In this document: positions 43,548-52,809 of the stretch, in pieces
How the letters are laid out: every line of letters starts with the position of its first letter
How positions within the stretch are numbered: the stretch's first letter is position 1
Assembly (NCBI RefSeq): GCF_042662125.1
Contig: NZ_JBHSXL010000009.1
Location: 558,001 to 622,000, forward strand
DNA: 64,000 bases
From: Halopenitus salinus
GTDB lineage: Archaea; Halobacteriota; Halobacteria; Halobacteriales; Haloferacaceae
Direction: 5' to 3'
Notes under the pieces: generated by a model
What the model saw: only the letters and a program-made list of their open reading frames with translations
What the model was told of the DNA's origin: nothing
Databases searched by the model: none
Made by a program: the position numbers and the translations under genes

Positions 43548-45407
43548 TCAAACGCCCCACCAGTGGACGATCCCGAGCGTCGTCACGACGGTGAGGATCG
43601 CCTGCAGCGGGGCGCCGACCCGGATGAAGTCGCCGAACCGGTAGCCCCCCGGCCCGTAGACCATCAGGTTCGTCTGGTAGCCGATCGGCGTCATGAGCGC
43701 CGTCGAGGCCGCGAAGGTGACGGCGAGGACGAACGAGAACGGCTCGGCGCCGATCGCCTCGGCCGTGTCGACGGCGACGGGGATCATCAACACGACGCTC
43801 GCGTTGTTGCTCACCACGTTCGTGATGAGCGAGGTGAACAGATAGAAGACGCCCAACACCACGATCGGCGCCAGGCCGGCGGTCCCGACGACGACCACGC
43901 TCGCGAGCCACTCCGCGCCGCCCGTTCGCTCCATCGCGACGCCGAGCGGGATGAGCCCGGCCAGCAGGAACACGACGCTCCAGTCGACCGACTCGTACAC
44001 CTCGGTCGGCTTGACGCAGCCGGTCGCGACCATCGCGACCATGCCCGCGAGCGCGCTGATGAGGATGGGCATCACCTCCAGCGCCGCGAGCGCGACCACC
44101 CCGAGAACGATCCCCACGGCGACCGGGATCCGGCTTCGTCTGAAGTCCGGCCGCGTCAGCTCGCGGGCCAACACGAAGTTTCGGTCGTTCCCGAACCGCC
44201 GGATCGTGTCGTCGGACGCCTGGATGAGGAGGGTGTCGCCGCCGCGGAGCCGGCGTTCGTCCATGCGGGCGTGGATGACCTGCCCGCCGCGGCGGATCGC
44301 GAGGACGGTCGCGTCGTATCTGTTCCGGAAGTTCGTCGTCTCGAGCGTCTCGCCCACGATGGACGCCTCCGGCGAGAGGACGACCTCGACGAGGCTCTGG
44401 TCGTCCTCCGGCTCCATCGCCGCGTCCTCAACGTCGAGGGTCTCCTCCGTGACCTCCGCGTCCGGGGCCAGATCGAGGCCCTCCGCGTCGAGCAGCTCGA
44501 GCAGGCTCGAGCGGTCCGTCCGGATGACGAAGACGTCGTCGGGTCGCACCTCCTTTCGCGCCAGCGGCTCGGAGAACACCTGGTCGCCCCGGACCAGCTG
44601 AACCACGTCGACGTCGAGGTCCGTGTCCTGGAGGACCTGGTTGACGGTCCGACCGACGAGCGGGGAGTCCTCCCGCACGACCACCTCCGTGAGGTACTCC
44701 GCCATCTCGAACTCCTCGATCAGCTCCTCGTCGACGGTGATCCGTTCGGGGAGGAGGTACCGTCCGATCGTCGCGATGTAGACGGTTCCGGTCACGAGGA
44801 CGAGCACGCCGAGCTGGGTGAACTCGAACATCGAGAACGGGTGGCCGATGAGCCTCGCGGAGACGTCGGAGGCGAGGATGTTCGTCGAAGTTCCGATCAG
44901 CGTGAGCGTGCCGCCGAGCATCGCCACGAACGAGACCGGCATCAGCAGCTTGGAGGGGGAGATCCCGGTCTTCTTCGAGATCGTGTTGACCATCGGGATC
45001 ATGATCGCGACGACCGGCGTGTTGTTGATGAGTCCCGCCGTCCCTCCGGAGATCCCCAACACGGCGAGCAGCTGTTTGAGGTGGCTGTCGCCGAACCGCT
45101 CCGCGACCGCGGCGCCGACGATGTTGATGAGCCCCGAGCGTCGGATCCCCTCGCTGAGGACGAACATCGCGAGGACGGTGATCGTGGCCGGACTCGAGAA
45201 CCCGCTCACGCCGGTGGTCGGATCGACGCGCGTCCACGGCTCGAGGACGACGAGCGCGACGAGGACCCCCACCGCGACGATGTCGATCGGCAGCGGCTCG
45301 GCGACGAACAACACGAGCGCGACGGCGACGATGGCGAACACGAGGAGGATCCCGGGCGTCACGGGCGGGATCGACGCGCCCGTCTGTCCGAGAACCGAGG
45401 TCCACAT
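43548..45407 (-). CDS. SLC13-type anion permease with two RCK_C (TrkA-C) domains
   Basis: A 619-residue secondary transporter. N-terminal helices include LINNTPVVAIMIPMV and LTLIGTSTNILAS, the first substrate-binding NT motif. Two cytosolic RCK_C domains (about 215-300 and 340-400) are inserted in the middle, then the second membrane half contains SNNASVVLMIPVAV and MTPIGYQTNLMVYGPGGY. Such SLC13/DASS proteins move sulfate, phosphate or dicarboxylates with Na+. RCK_C domains suggest control by a small ligand. TATA GGTTTTATC lies 26 bases upstream of the ATG. Confidence 0.93.
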   Translation of the reverse strand: MWTSVLGQTGASIPPVTPGILLVFAIVAVALVLFVAEPLPIDIVAVGVLVALVVLEPWTRVDPTTGVSGFSSPATITVLAMFVLSEGIRRSGLINIVGAAVAERFGDSHLKQLLAVLGISGGTAGLINNTPVVAIMIPMVNTISKKTGISPSKLLMPVSFVAMLGGTLTLIGTSTNILASDVSARLIGHPFSMFEFTQLGVLVLVTGTVYIATIGRYLLPERITVDEELIEEFEMAEYLTEVVVREDSPLVGRTVNQVLQDTDLDVDVVQLVRGDQVFSEPLARKEVRPDDVFVIRTDRSSLLELLDAEGLDLAPDAEVTEETLDVEDAAMEPEDDQSLVEVVLSPEASIVGETLETTNFRNRYDATVLAIRRGGQVIHARMDERRLRGGDTLLIQASDDTIRRFGNDRNFVLARELTRPDFRRSRIPVAVGIVLGVVALAALEVMPILISALAGMVAMVATGCVKPTEVYESVDWSVVFLLAGLIPLGVAMERTGGAEWLASVVVVGTAGLAPIVVLGVFYLFTSLITNVVSNNASVVLMIPVAVDTAEAIGAEPFSFVLAVTFAASTALMTPIGYQTNLMVYGPGGYRFGDFIRVGAPLQAILTVVTTLGIVHWWGV

Positions 45408-45649
45408 CGTGGATGGCTCCGCGGCGGGGCCCGATAAAACCTTGCTGAAGGCTCCGGGCGAGGCGGGACCGATGGGGTTGAACGACGGAAGGGCGATAGT
45501 CGGCGGAGGACGATCGCCAACGGAGGGCCGTGGGAGTGCAACGACGGGATGGAGCCGGAAACGAACCGGGACGAATCCCGGATCTGATGCCGACGAGCCG
45601 ACGGAATCGGGATAAAGAGTTTTGCCGGCGCGCCGGCGACGGGTAGTAT

Positions 45650-47020
45650 ATGACCAGCCACGAGTACGACGTCGTCGTCGTGGGGGCCGGCACCGCCGGG
45701 TGCTATGCGGCGACGACGATCGCGAAGGAGGGCCTCGACGTCGCCATTGTCGAGCGGAAGGACGAGACCGAGGCCGGCCACATCGCCTGCGGCGACGCGT
45801 TGAAGGGCGCCGACGCGTTCCCGGAGGCGATCCCCAAAACCCGGATCGAGCCGGCCTTTACGAACACCGGCGTCGACCACGGCCGCTTCGAGATCCCACA
45901 GGAGGACACCGTCCTCGAGATCCCGGTTCCCGGCGAGCTCGCCGTCATCGACCGCTGGGAGTACGGTCGCCGGATCATCGACGCTGCCGCGGACGCCGGC
46001 GTCGAGTTCCACTACGAGACGGTCGTCGGCGACGTTCGCCAGGACGACGACGGGCGAGTGACCGGGATCCGCGGGAAGCGCCGAGGCGAGGCGATCGACT
46101 TCGAGGCCGACGTGGTGATCGACGGCGCGGGGTCGCTTTCGGTCCTCCAGGACAAGGCGGACTTCTCCGGGACCACCTTCGATACGAACGTGCGGTACTC
46201 GCAGTTCTGTTCGGCCTACCGCGAGATCGTCGAGGTCCCGGAGCCGGTCGAGTGGGACGACGCGCTCGTGTTCAAGCCGACCGAACGGGCCGCGGGCTAC
46301 CTCTGGTACTTCCCGCGGACGGACACGGAGATCAACGCCGGACTCGGCTTCCAGATGAACGAGGAGCCGATGAAGCTCGTCGAGTCGCTCAAACGCGACC
46401 TGCGGCGGCGTCCGGAGTTCGAGGGCGCCACCGTGACGGACAAACTCGGCGCGGCGCTCCCGACGCGGCGCCCCTACGACTCCGCGGTCGCGCCGGGATA
46501 CATGGCGGTCGGCGACGCCGCCGGCCACGTGAACCCGACCACCGGCGGCGGGATCGCGGGCGCGGCCTACGCCGGCAAGTACGCGGGCGAGCAGGCCGTG
46601 CGGGCGGTGAGCGAGGGCGACGCCAGCGAGGAGTCCCTCTGGCGGTACAACGAGCGCGTCATGGACCACTTCGGCGGACGATACGCCGGCCTCGACGTCT
46701 ACAACGTCCTCTCGACCGCCGTCGACGTCGACGACCTGATGGGCCTGCTCGCGGCGCTTCCCGGCGAGAAGCTCGCGGAGGCGTTGTACGAGGGCTCGAC
46801 CTCGATGTCCTTCGCGCTCAAGCTGAAGTGTGCGATCAGGAGCTTCGGCTACTGGGGGACGATCTGGAACTTCTACGAGACGAAGCGGCTCGCCGACGAA
46901 CTGCTCGACCACTACGACCGCTATCCGAACTCCCCGAGCGCGATGGCCGAGTGGACGGACGACAGGGACGAGATCATGGACCGGATCTACGAGACGACCG
47001 GCGCCGACGCGAAGTACTGA
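45650..47020 (+). CDS. Geranylgeranyl reductase-family flavoprotein
   Basis: A 456-residue FAD enzyme. The Rossmann start YDVVVVGAGTAGCYAATTIAKEGLDVAIVER is followed by the family motif ACGDALKG, RWEYGRRIIDAA and the second FAD motif YMAVGDAAGHVNPTTGGGIAGAAYAG; then LWYFPRTDTEINAGLG and a helical end. Archaeal members saturate the geranylgeranyl chains of archaeol lipids, or isoprenoid quinones; membrane-lipid reduction is the likeliest role. The ATG follows a TTTTG-rich promoter element (45613-45624). Confidence 0.93.
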   Translation: MTSHEYDVVVVGAGTAGCYAATTIAKEGLDVAIVERKDETEAGHIACGDALKGADAFPEAIPKTRIEPAFTNTGVDHGRFEIPQEDTVLEIPVPGELAVIDRWEYGRRIIDAAADAGVEFHYETVVGDVRQDDDGRVTGIRGKRRGEAIDFEADVVIDGAGSLSVLQDKADFSGTTFDTNVRYSQFCSAYREIVEVPEPVEWDDALVFKPTERAAGYLWYFPRTDTEINAGLGFQMNEEPMKLVESLKRDLRRRPEFEGATVTDKLGAALPTRRPYDSAVAPGYMAVGDAAGHVNPTTGGGIAGAAYAGKYAGEQAVRAVSEGDASEESLWRYNERVMDHFGGRYAGLDVYNVLSTAVDVDDLMGLLAALPGEKLAEALYEGSTSMSFALKLKCAIRSFGYWGTIWNFYETKRLADELLDHYDRYPNSPSAMAEWTDDRDEIMDRIYETTGADAKY

Positions 47021-47067
47021 TCAGGCGACCTCGCGGAATCCGATACGCCTTCGGGGGATCTCTCGAC

Positions 47068-48363
47068 TCAGGTTGAGACGTCGCGAACGCCGTCGCGTCC
47101 GACCCGCTCTATCGCGCCCGAGAGCACCTCGATCGCGATCCGCAGGTCGTCCTCGACGAGGTCGAACGTCGCGGAGTGGTGAGCGCCGGGGTGGTCGGTC
47201 CCGACGCAGACGTAACAGGCCAGTCCGCCGCGTTCCTGTACGTGACGCATGAGGTAGGTCGCGTCCTCGCTCCCGCCGAGGTCGTCGCGGTCGCGTATCG
47301 CGGTCACGCCGTCGACGGCGCGTGCCACCTCGCCGACGACCTCGGCGAGTTCCGGGTCGCTTTCCGCGCTCGGGGCGCCCCCGGTCGTCTCCATCGAGGC
47401 CTCACAGCCGTGCATCTCGGCCGCGCTCGAGACGACGCGTTCGGCCTTGCGGTACATGTAGTCGGCCAGTTCGGTCGTGCTCCCGCGGACCTCCCCCTCG
47501 AGGAACGCCTCCTCGGGGATCACGTTCGTCGCGGTCCCGCCACCGACGACCCCGGCGTTGACGCGGGTCTTCCCCTCGGCGTGCCTCGGGATCGCATACA
47601 GGTTCTCGACGGCCGCGGCCATCGCCTGCACGGCGTTTCTGCCCTGCTGGGGACTCGCGCCGGCGTGTGCCGTCTCCCCTTGGAACTCCGCGCGTAGGTG
47701 TCTGACCGCGAGGAACTCGTCGATCCCGCAGACGACCTCGCCGGATGGGTGATCCAGCCCGAGGTGGAGCGCGAACAGGTACTCGACGTCGTCGAGGCGA
47801 CCGGAGGCCGCCATGGGCTCGCCGCCCGCGACCGTCTCCTCGCTCGGCTGGAAGCAGGCGATGAGGGTGCCGTCGAAGTCACCCTCCATGACCGCGTCGA
47901 TGGCGCCGAGCCCGATCGTCATGTGACCGTCGTGTCCGCAGGCGTGCATGTACCCCTCGTTCGTCGAACGGAACCCATCGGCGGCGGGTTGGTGGTCCGC
48001 ATCGTCGCTTTCGCGCACCGGGAGGGCGTCGATGTCGACCCGAAGCCCCACGATCGGCCCGTCGCCGAACTCGAAGGTCGCGATACAGCCCGTGTGGCCT
48101 CCAGCGGTCCGCTCGAGGACGGACTCGTCCGCACCCGCCTCGCGTGCGCGTTCGGTCCACTCCTCGAGGACGGACTCGTCGGGAACTCGGGTCCGCTTCT
48201 CGCTCGCGAGCGCCTCGCGGCCGACGTAAATCGCGTCCGGATCGCGTTCCTCGAGCGCCTCCACGAGTCGGGCGGTCGTGTGGAACTCACACCACGCGGG
48301 CTCCGGGTATCGGTGGAACTCGCGTCGAAGCTGGCGATAGCGCTCGAACTCGCTCGCGTGCAT
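47068..48363 (-). CDS. M20D amidohydrolase, AbgA-like
   Basis: A 431-residue di-zinc amidohydrolase. The N-terminus RYRQLRREFHRYPEPAWCEFHTTARLVEAL resembles AbgA, with an inserted 45-residue helical segment before VGLRVDIDALPV. Metal motifs HACGHDGHM, PSEETVAGGEPMA and, near the C-terminus, GTDHPGAHHSATFD are conserved. Bacterial AbgA/AbgB hydrolyse p-aminobenzoyl-glutamate; related M20D enzymes deacylate N-acyl amino acids. An abgB partner is not next to it, so the substrate is uncertain. Confidence 0.9.
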   Translation of the reverse strand: MHASEFERYRQLRREFHRYPEPAWCEFHTTARLVEALEERDPDAIYVGREALASEKRTRVPDESVLEEWTERAREAGADESVLERTAGGHTGCIATFEFGDGPIVGLRVDIDALPVRESDDADHQPAADGFRSTNEGYMHACGHDGHMTIGLGAIDAVMEGDFDGTLIACFQPSEETVAGGEPMAASGRLDDVEYLFALHLGLDHPSGEVVCGIDEFLAVRHLRAEFQGETAHAGASPQQGRNAVQAMAAAVENLYAIPRHAEGKTRVNAGVVGGGTATNVIPEEAFLEGEVRGSTTELADYMYRKAERVVSSAAEMHGCEASMETTGGAPSAESDPELAEVVGEVARAVDGVTAIRDRDDLGGSEDATYLMRHVQERGGLACYVCVGTDHPGAHHSATFDLVEDDLRIAIEVLSGAIERVGRDGVRDVST

Positions 48364-48503
48364 ATCCCCGAAAGCACCCGCGAGCGGATAAATATGTAGT
48401 CGGGAGGGATGGACACGTCTGATAGCGGAGGAACCGAGGGCTTCCGCTTTTCACGCCGACCCGTGATGGGGTTTTATGACGGCAGGAGGGAGTCGTTCCG
48501 ACG

Positions 48504-50303
48504 ATGGCACTCGAGGCGGGAACGGTCGGGATCGGCTACCTCGTGATGGGGTCGCTGCTCCTCTTCCTGCTCGCGGTCCCGTTGCGGCGTGCGGAAAAGC
48601 CCGGAAGTCGCGGCTTCGCGCTCGCCGTCCTCGGGGTCGCGTTGTGGCCGATCGGACTCGGCGTCAGCTACCTCACTTCGATCGGAGGGCTCGTCGTCGC
48701 CGCCTGGAACGTGCGTCTCTTGGCCTCCTCGCTGATCGCGGTCGGCTGGCTCCTGCTCGCGGTCGAGGTGACGACGGGACGGTGGCCCCCGAACCGGAAG
48801 CTCGTCCCGTTCGTGGCCTATCTGGGCCTCGGGCAACTCGTCACCTGGTCGAACTCCTATCACGGGCTGGTTCTCGCTCCCGACACCGCCGTTCGCCGAT
48901 CGGTGATCGTCGCCTCCTATGGCCCCGTCTTCTGGGCGCAGACGGGAGTCAACTACCTCCTCGTCCTCTCCGGCACCGCACTTCTCGCCGGCGAGTGGCT
49001 TCGGTCGCGGGGCATACGCCGCCGCCAGGCCGCGATCCTCACCCTCGCCGTGGTTCCCCCGATCCTCGCCAACCTCGCGATGCACTCCGGACTCGTCTCC
49101 TCGCCGTACGATCCGACCCCGATCGGACTCGTGGGAAGCGGCCTCTTTTTGGCCCACGCGCTGTATCGGACCGACTTCCTCGACGTCGTCCCGGTCGCAC
49201 GCGAGGTCGTGATGGGCGAGATGGAGGACGCGGTCGTGACGATCGACGGACAAGACCGGGTGGTCGACTACAACGAGACCGCAGCCGCGCTGTTCGTGCC
49301 CGAGGATGCTCGCGTCGGCATGGACGTTCACGACTTCTTCGAGACGGTTCCGCCGGCGATCGACGACCGGATCTCCGGTGTGCGATCGAGCGACACGGAG
49401 GTCTCCTTCCGGATCGACGGCTCCGAGCGGCACTTTTCGGTCTCCGTCTCGTCCGTCCAACAGCCGGGAAACGGGACGGCACAGGTGTTCGTCCTCCGCG
49501 ACATCACGCCGATCAAGCGGCGCGAGCGCGAGCTGGAGGACCGCGAGTCGGAGCTCGAACTGCTTCGACAGGTCCTCTCGCGGGTGCTTCGCCACAACAT
49601 CCGGAACAAGCTCACGACGATCCGGGGGAACGCGGAGCTGCTCGAGGACGACCTGGACGAGTCCGAATCGATCGAGCGCGTCGAGTCGATCCTCGAGGCC
49701 AGCGAGGAGCTGCTCGGTCACAGCGAGAACGCCGGCGAGATCGAGCGGATCATCGAGCGACGGGGGCGAACGGTCGTCTACGAGCCGCTCGAGATGGTCG
49801 AGAGCATCACGGCGGATCTCTCCCGGCAGTATCCGGACGCCGAGTTCCACGTCCGGGGCGGCGATCCCGCGTCGGTCGCCGGCGGGCCGGGCCTGGAGAC
49901 GGCGCTTCGGTGTCTCATCGAGAACGCCGCGATGCACAACGACGCCGATCGCCCCCGCGTGTGGGCCACCGTTCTCGAGGACGGGGGCGGCGTGACCCTG
50001 TCGGTGGCGGACGACGGTCCGGGGATCCCGGACCACGAGCTGGCCGTTCTCGACACCAACGAGGAGACGCCGCTTTCTCACGGCAGCGGCGTCGGCCTCT
50101 GGCTCGTCACCTGGGCGGCCGACTCGGTGGGCGCGGAGTTGACCTTCGAGACCGAGCGGGGCGGCTCGATCGATACGGATGTACACGACGACTCTCGACC
50201 GTACCCGGCGGCGGCCGTTCCACGGGACCGGCAGGCTTCCACCGTCGTTTCGCTTCACGTCCCTCGCTCGGGCGACGATCCGGAACCGCGATCGGACACG
50301 TGA
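48504..50303 (+). CDS. Seven-helix sensor histidine kinase with PAS domain
   Basis: A 599-residue membrane sensor. Residues 1-235 hold seven hydrophobic helices of the histidine-kinase N-terminal 7TM type. About 235-335 is a PAS domain (DAVVTIDGQDRVVDYNETAAALF) and about 340-362 a coiled linker. The phosphoacceptor box VLRHNIRNKLTTIRGNAE is near His365. Residues 440-590 are the HATPase (ENAAMHNDADRP N-box, DDGPGIPDHE G1-box, GSGVGLWLVTW G2-box). The C-terminus is low complexity. No response regulator is encoded nearby, so it is an orphan kinase. Confidence 0.92.
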   Translation: MALEAGTVGIGYLVMGSLLLFLLAVPLRRAEKPGSRGFALAVLGVALWPIGLGVSYLTSIGGLVVAAWNVRLLASSLIAVGWLLLAVEVTTGRWPPNRKLVPFVAYLGLGQLVTWSNSYHGLVLAPDTAVRRSVIVASYGPVFWAQTGVNYLLVLSGTALLAGEWLRSRGIRRRQAAILTLAVVPPILANLAMHSGLVSSPYDPTPIGLVGSGLFLAHALYRTDFLDVVPVAREVVMGEMEDAVVTIDGQDRVVDYNETAAALFVPEDARVGMDVHDFFETVPPAIDDRISGVRSSDTEVSFRIDGSERHFSVSVSSVQQPGNGTAQVFVLRDITPIKRRERELEDRESELELLRQVLSRVLRHNIRNKLTTIRGNAELLEDDLDESESIERVESILEASEELLGHSENAGEIERIIERRGRTVVYEPLEMVESITADLSRQYPDAEFHVRGGDPASVAGGPGLETALRCLIENAAMHNDADRPRVWATVLEDGGGVTLSVADDGPGIPDHELAVLDTNEETPLSHGSGVGLWLVTWAADSVGAELTFETERGGSIDTDVHDDSRPYPAAAVPRDRQASTVVSLHVPRSGDDPEPRSDT

Positions 50304-50352
50304 ACGAGGCCGGAGCCGCACGCTTATACGTTCACCCGGCCTCGGGTCTGAC

Positions 50353-50559
50353 ATGACCACGATCCTCTCCATCGAGGACGACGGCGTCGACGTCGTCTAC
50401 GAGGGCACGGAGTTCCGGCTCGACCGCGACCTGATAGAGGAGGCGACCGAGAAGGGGTACCCGGACGTCACCGACCACGAGATCCTCCAGATCGTCGAGT
50501 CCGACCCGGACCTGAGCGGCGAGCCGAAGCGCGTCGGCGACGTGCTCGCCGGCGCGTAG
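50353..50559 (+). CDS. Haloarchaeal DUF5800-like small protein
   Basis: A 68-residue acidic protein: MTTILSIEDDGVDVVYEGTEFRLDRDLIEEATEKGYPDVTDHEILQIVE..., of a type I recall as DUF5800. It has a short beta hairpin and two helices. TATA CTTATACG (50323-50330) is placed for leaderless transcription from the ATG at 50353, which decides the start over an upstream in-frame ATG. Function unknown. Confidence 0.85.
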   Translation: MTTILSIEDDGVDVVYEGTEFRLDRDLIEEATEKGYPDVTDHEILQIVESDPDLSGEPKRVGDVLAGA

Positions 50560-50574
50560 ATTCGGATCAACCGG

Positions 50575-50639
50575 TATCGTATCGAATAGTTCCGTATCGT
50601 ATCGAATCGTATCGAATCAAATCGAATCGGGTCGGACCG
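50575..50639 (+). repeat. Degenerate pentamer (TATCG/AATCG) tandem repeat
   Basis: Thirteen pentamers in register, mostly TATCG or AATCG, occupy more than half of the 116-bp gap between the DUF5800-like and YchF-like genes. The first base varies (T/A/G). Such AT-rich simple repeat is atypical of the high-GC surroundings. Confidence 0.9.
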
Positions 50640-50675
50640 AAAGGCGCTTTCGACCCCGCGAAAAAACCACGCGTC

Positions 50676-51863
50676 ATGATCACCGTCGCGCTCGCGGGGA
50701 AGCCGAACGCGGGCAAGTCGACGTTCTATACGGCCGCGACGATGGCCGACGTGGACGTCGCCAACTACCCGTTCACGACGATCGACGCCAATCGCGGCGT
50801 GACACACGTCAGAACGCGGTGTCCCTGCCTCGACCGCGAAACGCGGTGTGGCAACGAGAACTGCCGGGACGGCAAGCGCTACGTTCCGATCGAACTCCTC
50901 GACGTCGCGGGGCTCGTCCCGGGCGCCCACGAGGGTCGCGGGCTCGGGAACCAGTTCCTCGACGAGTTGACGAACGCGGACGTCATCCTCAACGTCGTCG
51001 ACGCCTCCGGCGGGACGAACGCCGAGGGCGAGCCGGTCCCGGTCGGGACGCGCGACCCCCTCGAGGACGTGACGTTCATCGAGCGTGAGATGGACCTGTG
51101 GCTCGCCGGGATCGTCGATCGAAACTGGGAAGCCGTAGAGCGGAAGTCGCGATCGCCGGAGTTCGACGTCGACGAGGCGATCACGGAGCTCCTCACGGGG
51201 TTTGGCGCCTCGGAGGCGGACGTCGCCGCCGTCCTCCGAAACGTGGAGTACCCCGAGGACCCGATCGCCTGGGAGGACGAGGACCGCGAGCGGCTCGCCC
51301 GTCGTCTCCGTCGGCGGACCAAGCCGATCGTCGTGGTCGCGAACAAGGCCGACGTGGCCCCGCCCGAGAACCTCGAGCGGCTCCGAACGGAGACCGACGG
51401 CTCCGTCGTCTTCGCCACCGCCGATGGCGAGCTGGCGCTTCGACGAGCCGAGGAGTCAGGCGCGATCGACTACGACCCCGGCGACGACGACTTCGAGATC
51501 CGCGCGGACCTCACGGACGCACAGCGCGAGGGGCTCGAGACCGTCCGTGAGGTGATGGCGAAGTTCGACGGTACGGGCGTCCAGACGGCGCTCGATGCGG
51601 CCGTCTACGACCGGCTCGATCGCTTTACCGCCTATCCCGTCCAGGACGCCTCGAAGTGGACGGACGCGCGGGGGAACGTCCTCCCGGACGCCGTCCTGCT
51701 TTCGCGCGGGTCGACCCCGCGGGACCTCGCGTACGCGGTCCACACCGACATCGGGGAGGGATACCTCCACGCGATCGACGCGCGCTCGAACAGGCGGATC
51801 GGCGAGGACCACGAGCTCTCCGAGGGGGACGTGGTGAAGATCGTCTCGACGGCGGGACAGTAG
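50676..51863 (+). CDS. YchF/OBG-type GTPase with TGS domain
   Basis: A 395-residue translation-factor-like P-loop protein. G1 is AGKPNAGKST, G3 DVAGLVPGAHEGRGLGNQFL, G4 VVANKAD (ordinary NKxD), and the C-terminal TGS domain is DAVLLSRGSTPRDLAYAVHTDIGEGYLHAID. Between G1 and G3 it holds a Cys-rich loop (CPCLDRETRCGNENC). YchF proteins bind ribosomes; bacterial YchF prefers ATP because its G4 is altered, whereas NKAD here suggests GTP. The ATG follows a short purine-rich tract. Confidence 0.9.
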   Translation: MITVALAGKPNAGKSTFYTAATMADVDVANYPFTTIDANRGVTHVRTRCPCLDRETRCGNENCRDGKRYVPIELLDVAGLVPGAHEGRGLGNQFLDELTNADVILNVVDASGGTNAEGEPVPVGTRDPLEDVTFIEREMDLWLAGIVDRNWEAVERKSRSPEFDVDEAITELLTGFGASEADVAAVLRNVEYPEDPIAWEDEDRERLARRLRRRTKPIVVVANKADVAPPENLERLRTETDGSVVFATADGELALRRAEESGAIDYDPGDDDFEIRADLTDAQREGLETVREVMAKFDGTGVQTALDAAVYDRLDRFTAYPVQDASKWTDARGNVLPDAVLLSRGSTPRDLAYAVHTDIGEGYLHAIDARSNRRIGEDHELSEGDVVKIVSTAGQ

Positions 51864-51967
51864 CCGTCGCGTCGGCGACGATCGGTTCTCGTCTCGGCTC
51901 TCACTCTCGGCTCTCACCCTCCTGACGGCTCCTTCGTCGGACGCACGCGTGACGACGGCACAACTGC

Positions 51968-51976
51968 TTTATATAC
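51968..51976 (+). promoter_or_regulatory. TATA box of the dacZ operon
   Basis: TTTATATAC centred about 27 bases before the dacZ ATG predicts a leaderless dacZ-mscS transcript. No upstream operator is visible. Confidence 0.65.
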
Positions 51977-51999
51977 GGCCTCGGACGATTTAAGTAACG

Positions 52000-52809
52000 A
52001 TGACGACCCTCACCGACCTCCTCGACGACGTGGTCGACGACGTCGACGACGTCTTCCTGTTCTCCCCGAGCGGTTCGTTCCACGATCGGTTCACCGAGGC
52101 CGACGTCGACGTCGTGGTCGTCGCGACGGACGACGTCGTCGAGGCCGACCGGTTCGTGGAGCTGCCGCTCGAGTTCGACAACGTCCGCGATCGGATCCGG
52201 TTCGGCATCGAGGGCGCGATGGACCAGGGGATCATCGAGGAGGGCGACACGATCGCCTGCTCGGTCGCGATCTTCGACGACGATCCGGACTCCGTCGTTC
52301 GGGTGCGTGCGACCGAGGACATGGGAACGGGGATCTACGACCTCTTCGTCGACTCGCGGGCGGAACCCGGGGTCATCCGAGACGTCTTCGAGGTGGCCAT
52401 CGAGCTCGGCAAGAAGGGCCAAAAGGGCAAGCCGGTCGGCGCGCTCTTCGTCGTCGGCGACGCCGGCAAGGTGATGAACAAGTCCCGGCCGCTCAGCTAC
52501 AACCCCTTCGAGAAGAGCCACGTCCACGTCGGCGACCCGATCGTGAACGTGATGTTGAAGGAGTTCTCCCGGCTCGACGGCGCCTTCGTCATCTCCGATT
52601 CGGGGAAGATCGTCTCCGCGTACCGCTACCTCGAGCCGGCCGCCGAGGGCGTCGACATCCCGAAGGGCCTCGGCGCGCGCCACATGGCCGCCGGCGCGAT
52701 CACGCGTGACACGAACGCGACCGCGATCGTGCTCTCCGAGTCCGACGGCCTGGTTCGGGCGTTCAAGGGCGGAACCTTGATCCTCGAGATAGATCCGGAG
52801 GCGTACTGA
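52000..52809 (+). CDS. dacZ: Diadenylate cyclase DacZ
   Basis: A 269-residue enzyme making c-di-AMP from two ATP. The C-terminal DisA_N (DAC) domain (about 125-265) shows DGAFVISDSGKIVSA (about 194-208) and GLGARHMAAGAITRDT (about 223-238), the DGA and RHxxA catalytic motifs. The N-terminal half is the archaeal-specific domain. c-di-AMP is essential and osmo-linked in Haloferax. Its TGA overlaps the ATG of an MscS channel (TGATG), so synthesis and an osmotic channel are co-expressed. Confidence 0.95.
   Translation: MTTLTDLLDDVVDDVDDVFLFSPSGSFHDRFTEADVDVVVVATDDVVEADRFVELPLEFDNVRDRIRFGIEGAMDQGIIEEGDTIACSVAIFDDDPDSVVRVRATEDMGTGIYDLFVDSRAEPGVIRDVFEVAIELGKKGQKGKPVGALFVVGDAGKVMNKSRPLSYNPFEKSHVHVGDPIVNVMLKEFSRLDGAFVISDSGKIVSAYRYLEPAAEGVDIPKGLGARHMAAGAITRDTNATAIVLSESDGLVRAFKGGTLILEIDPEAY

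Noticed and set aside
43548..45407. Classifying the RCK_C-containing permease as a potassium channel or TrkA
   Set aside because: There is no potassium selectivity filter; both SLC13 NT motifs are present, so the RCK_C domains are regulatory inserts.
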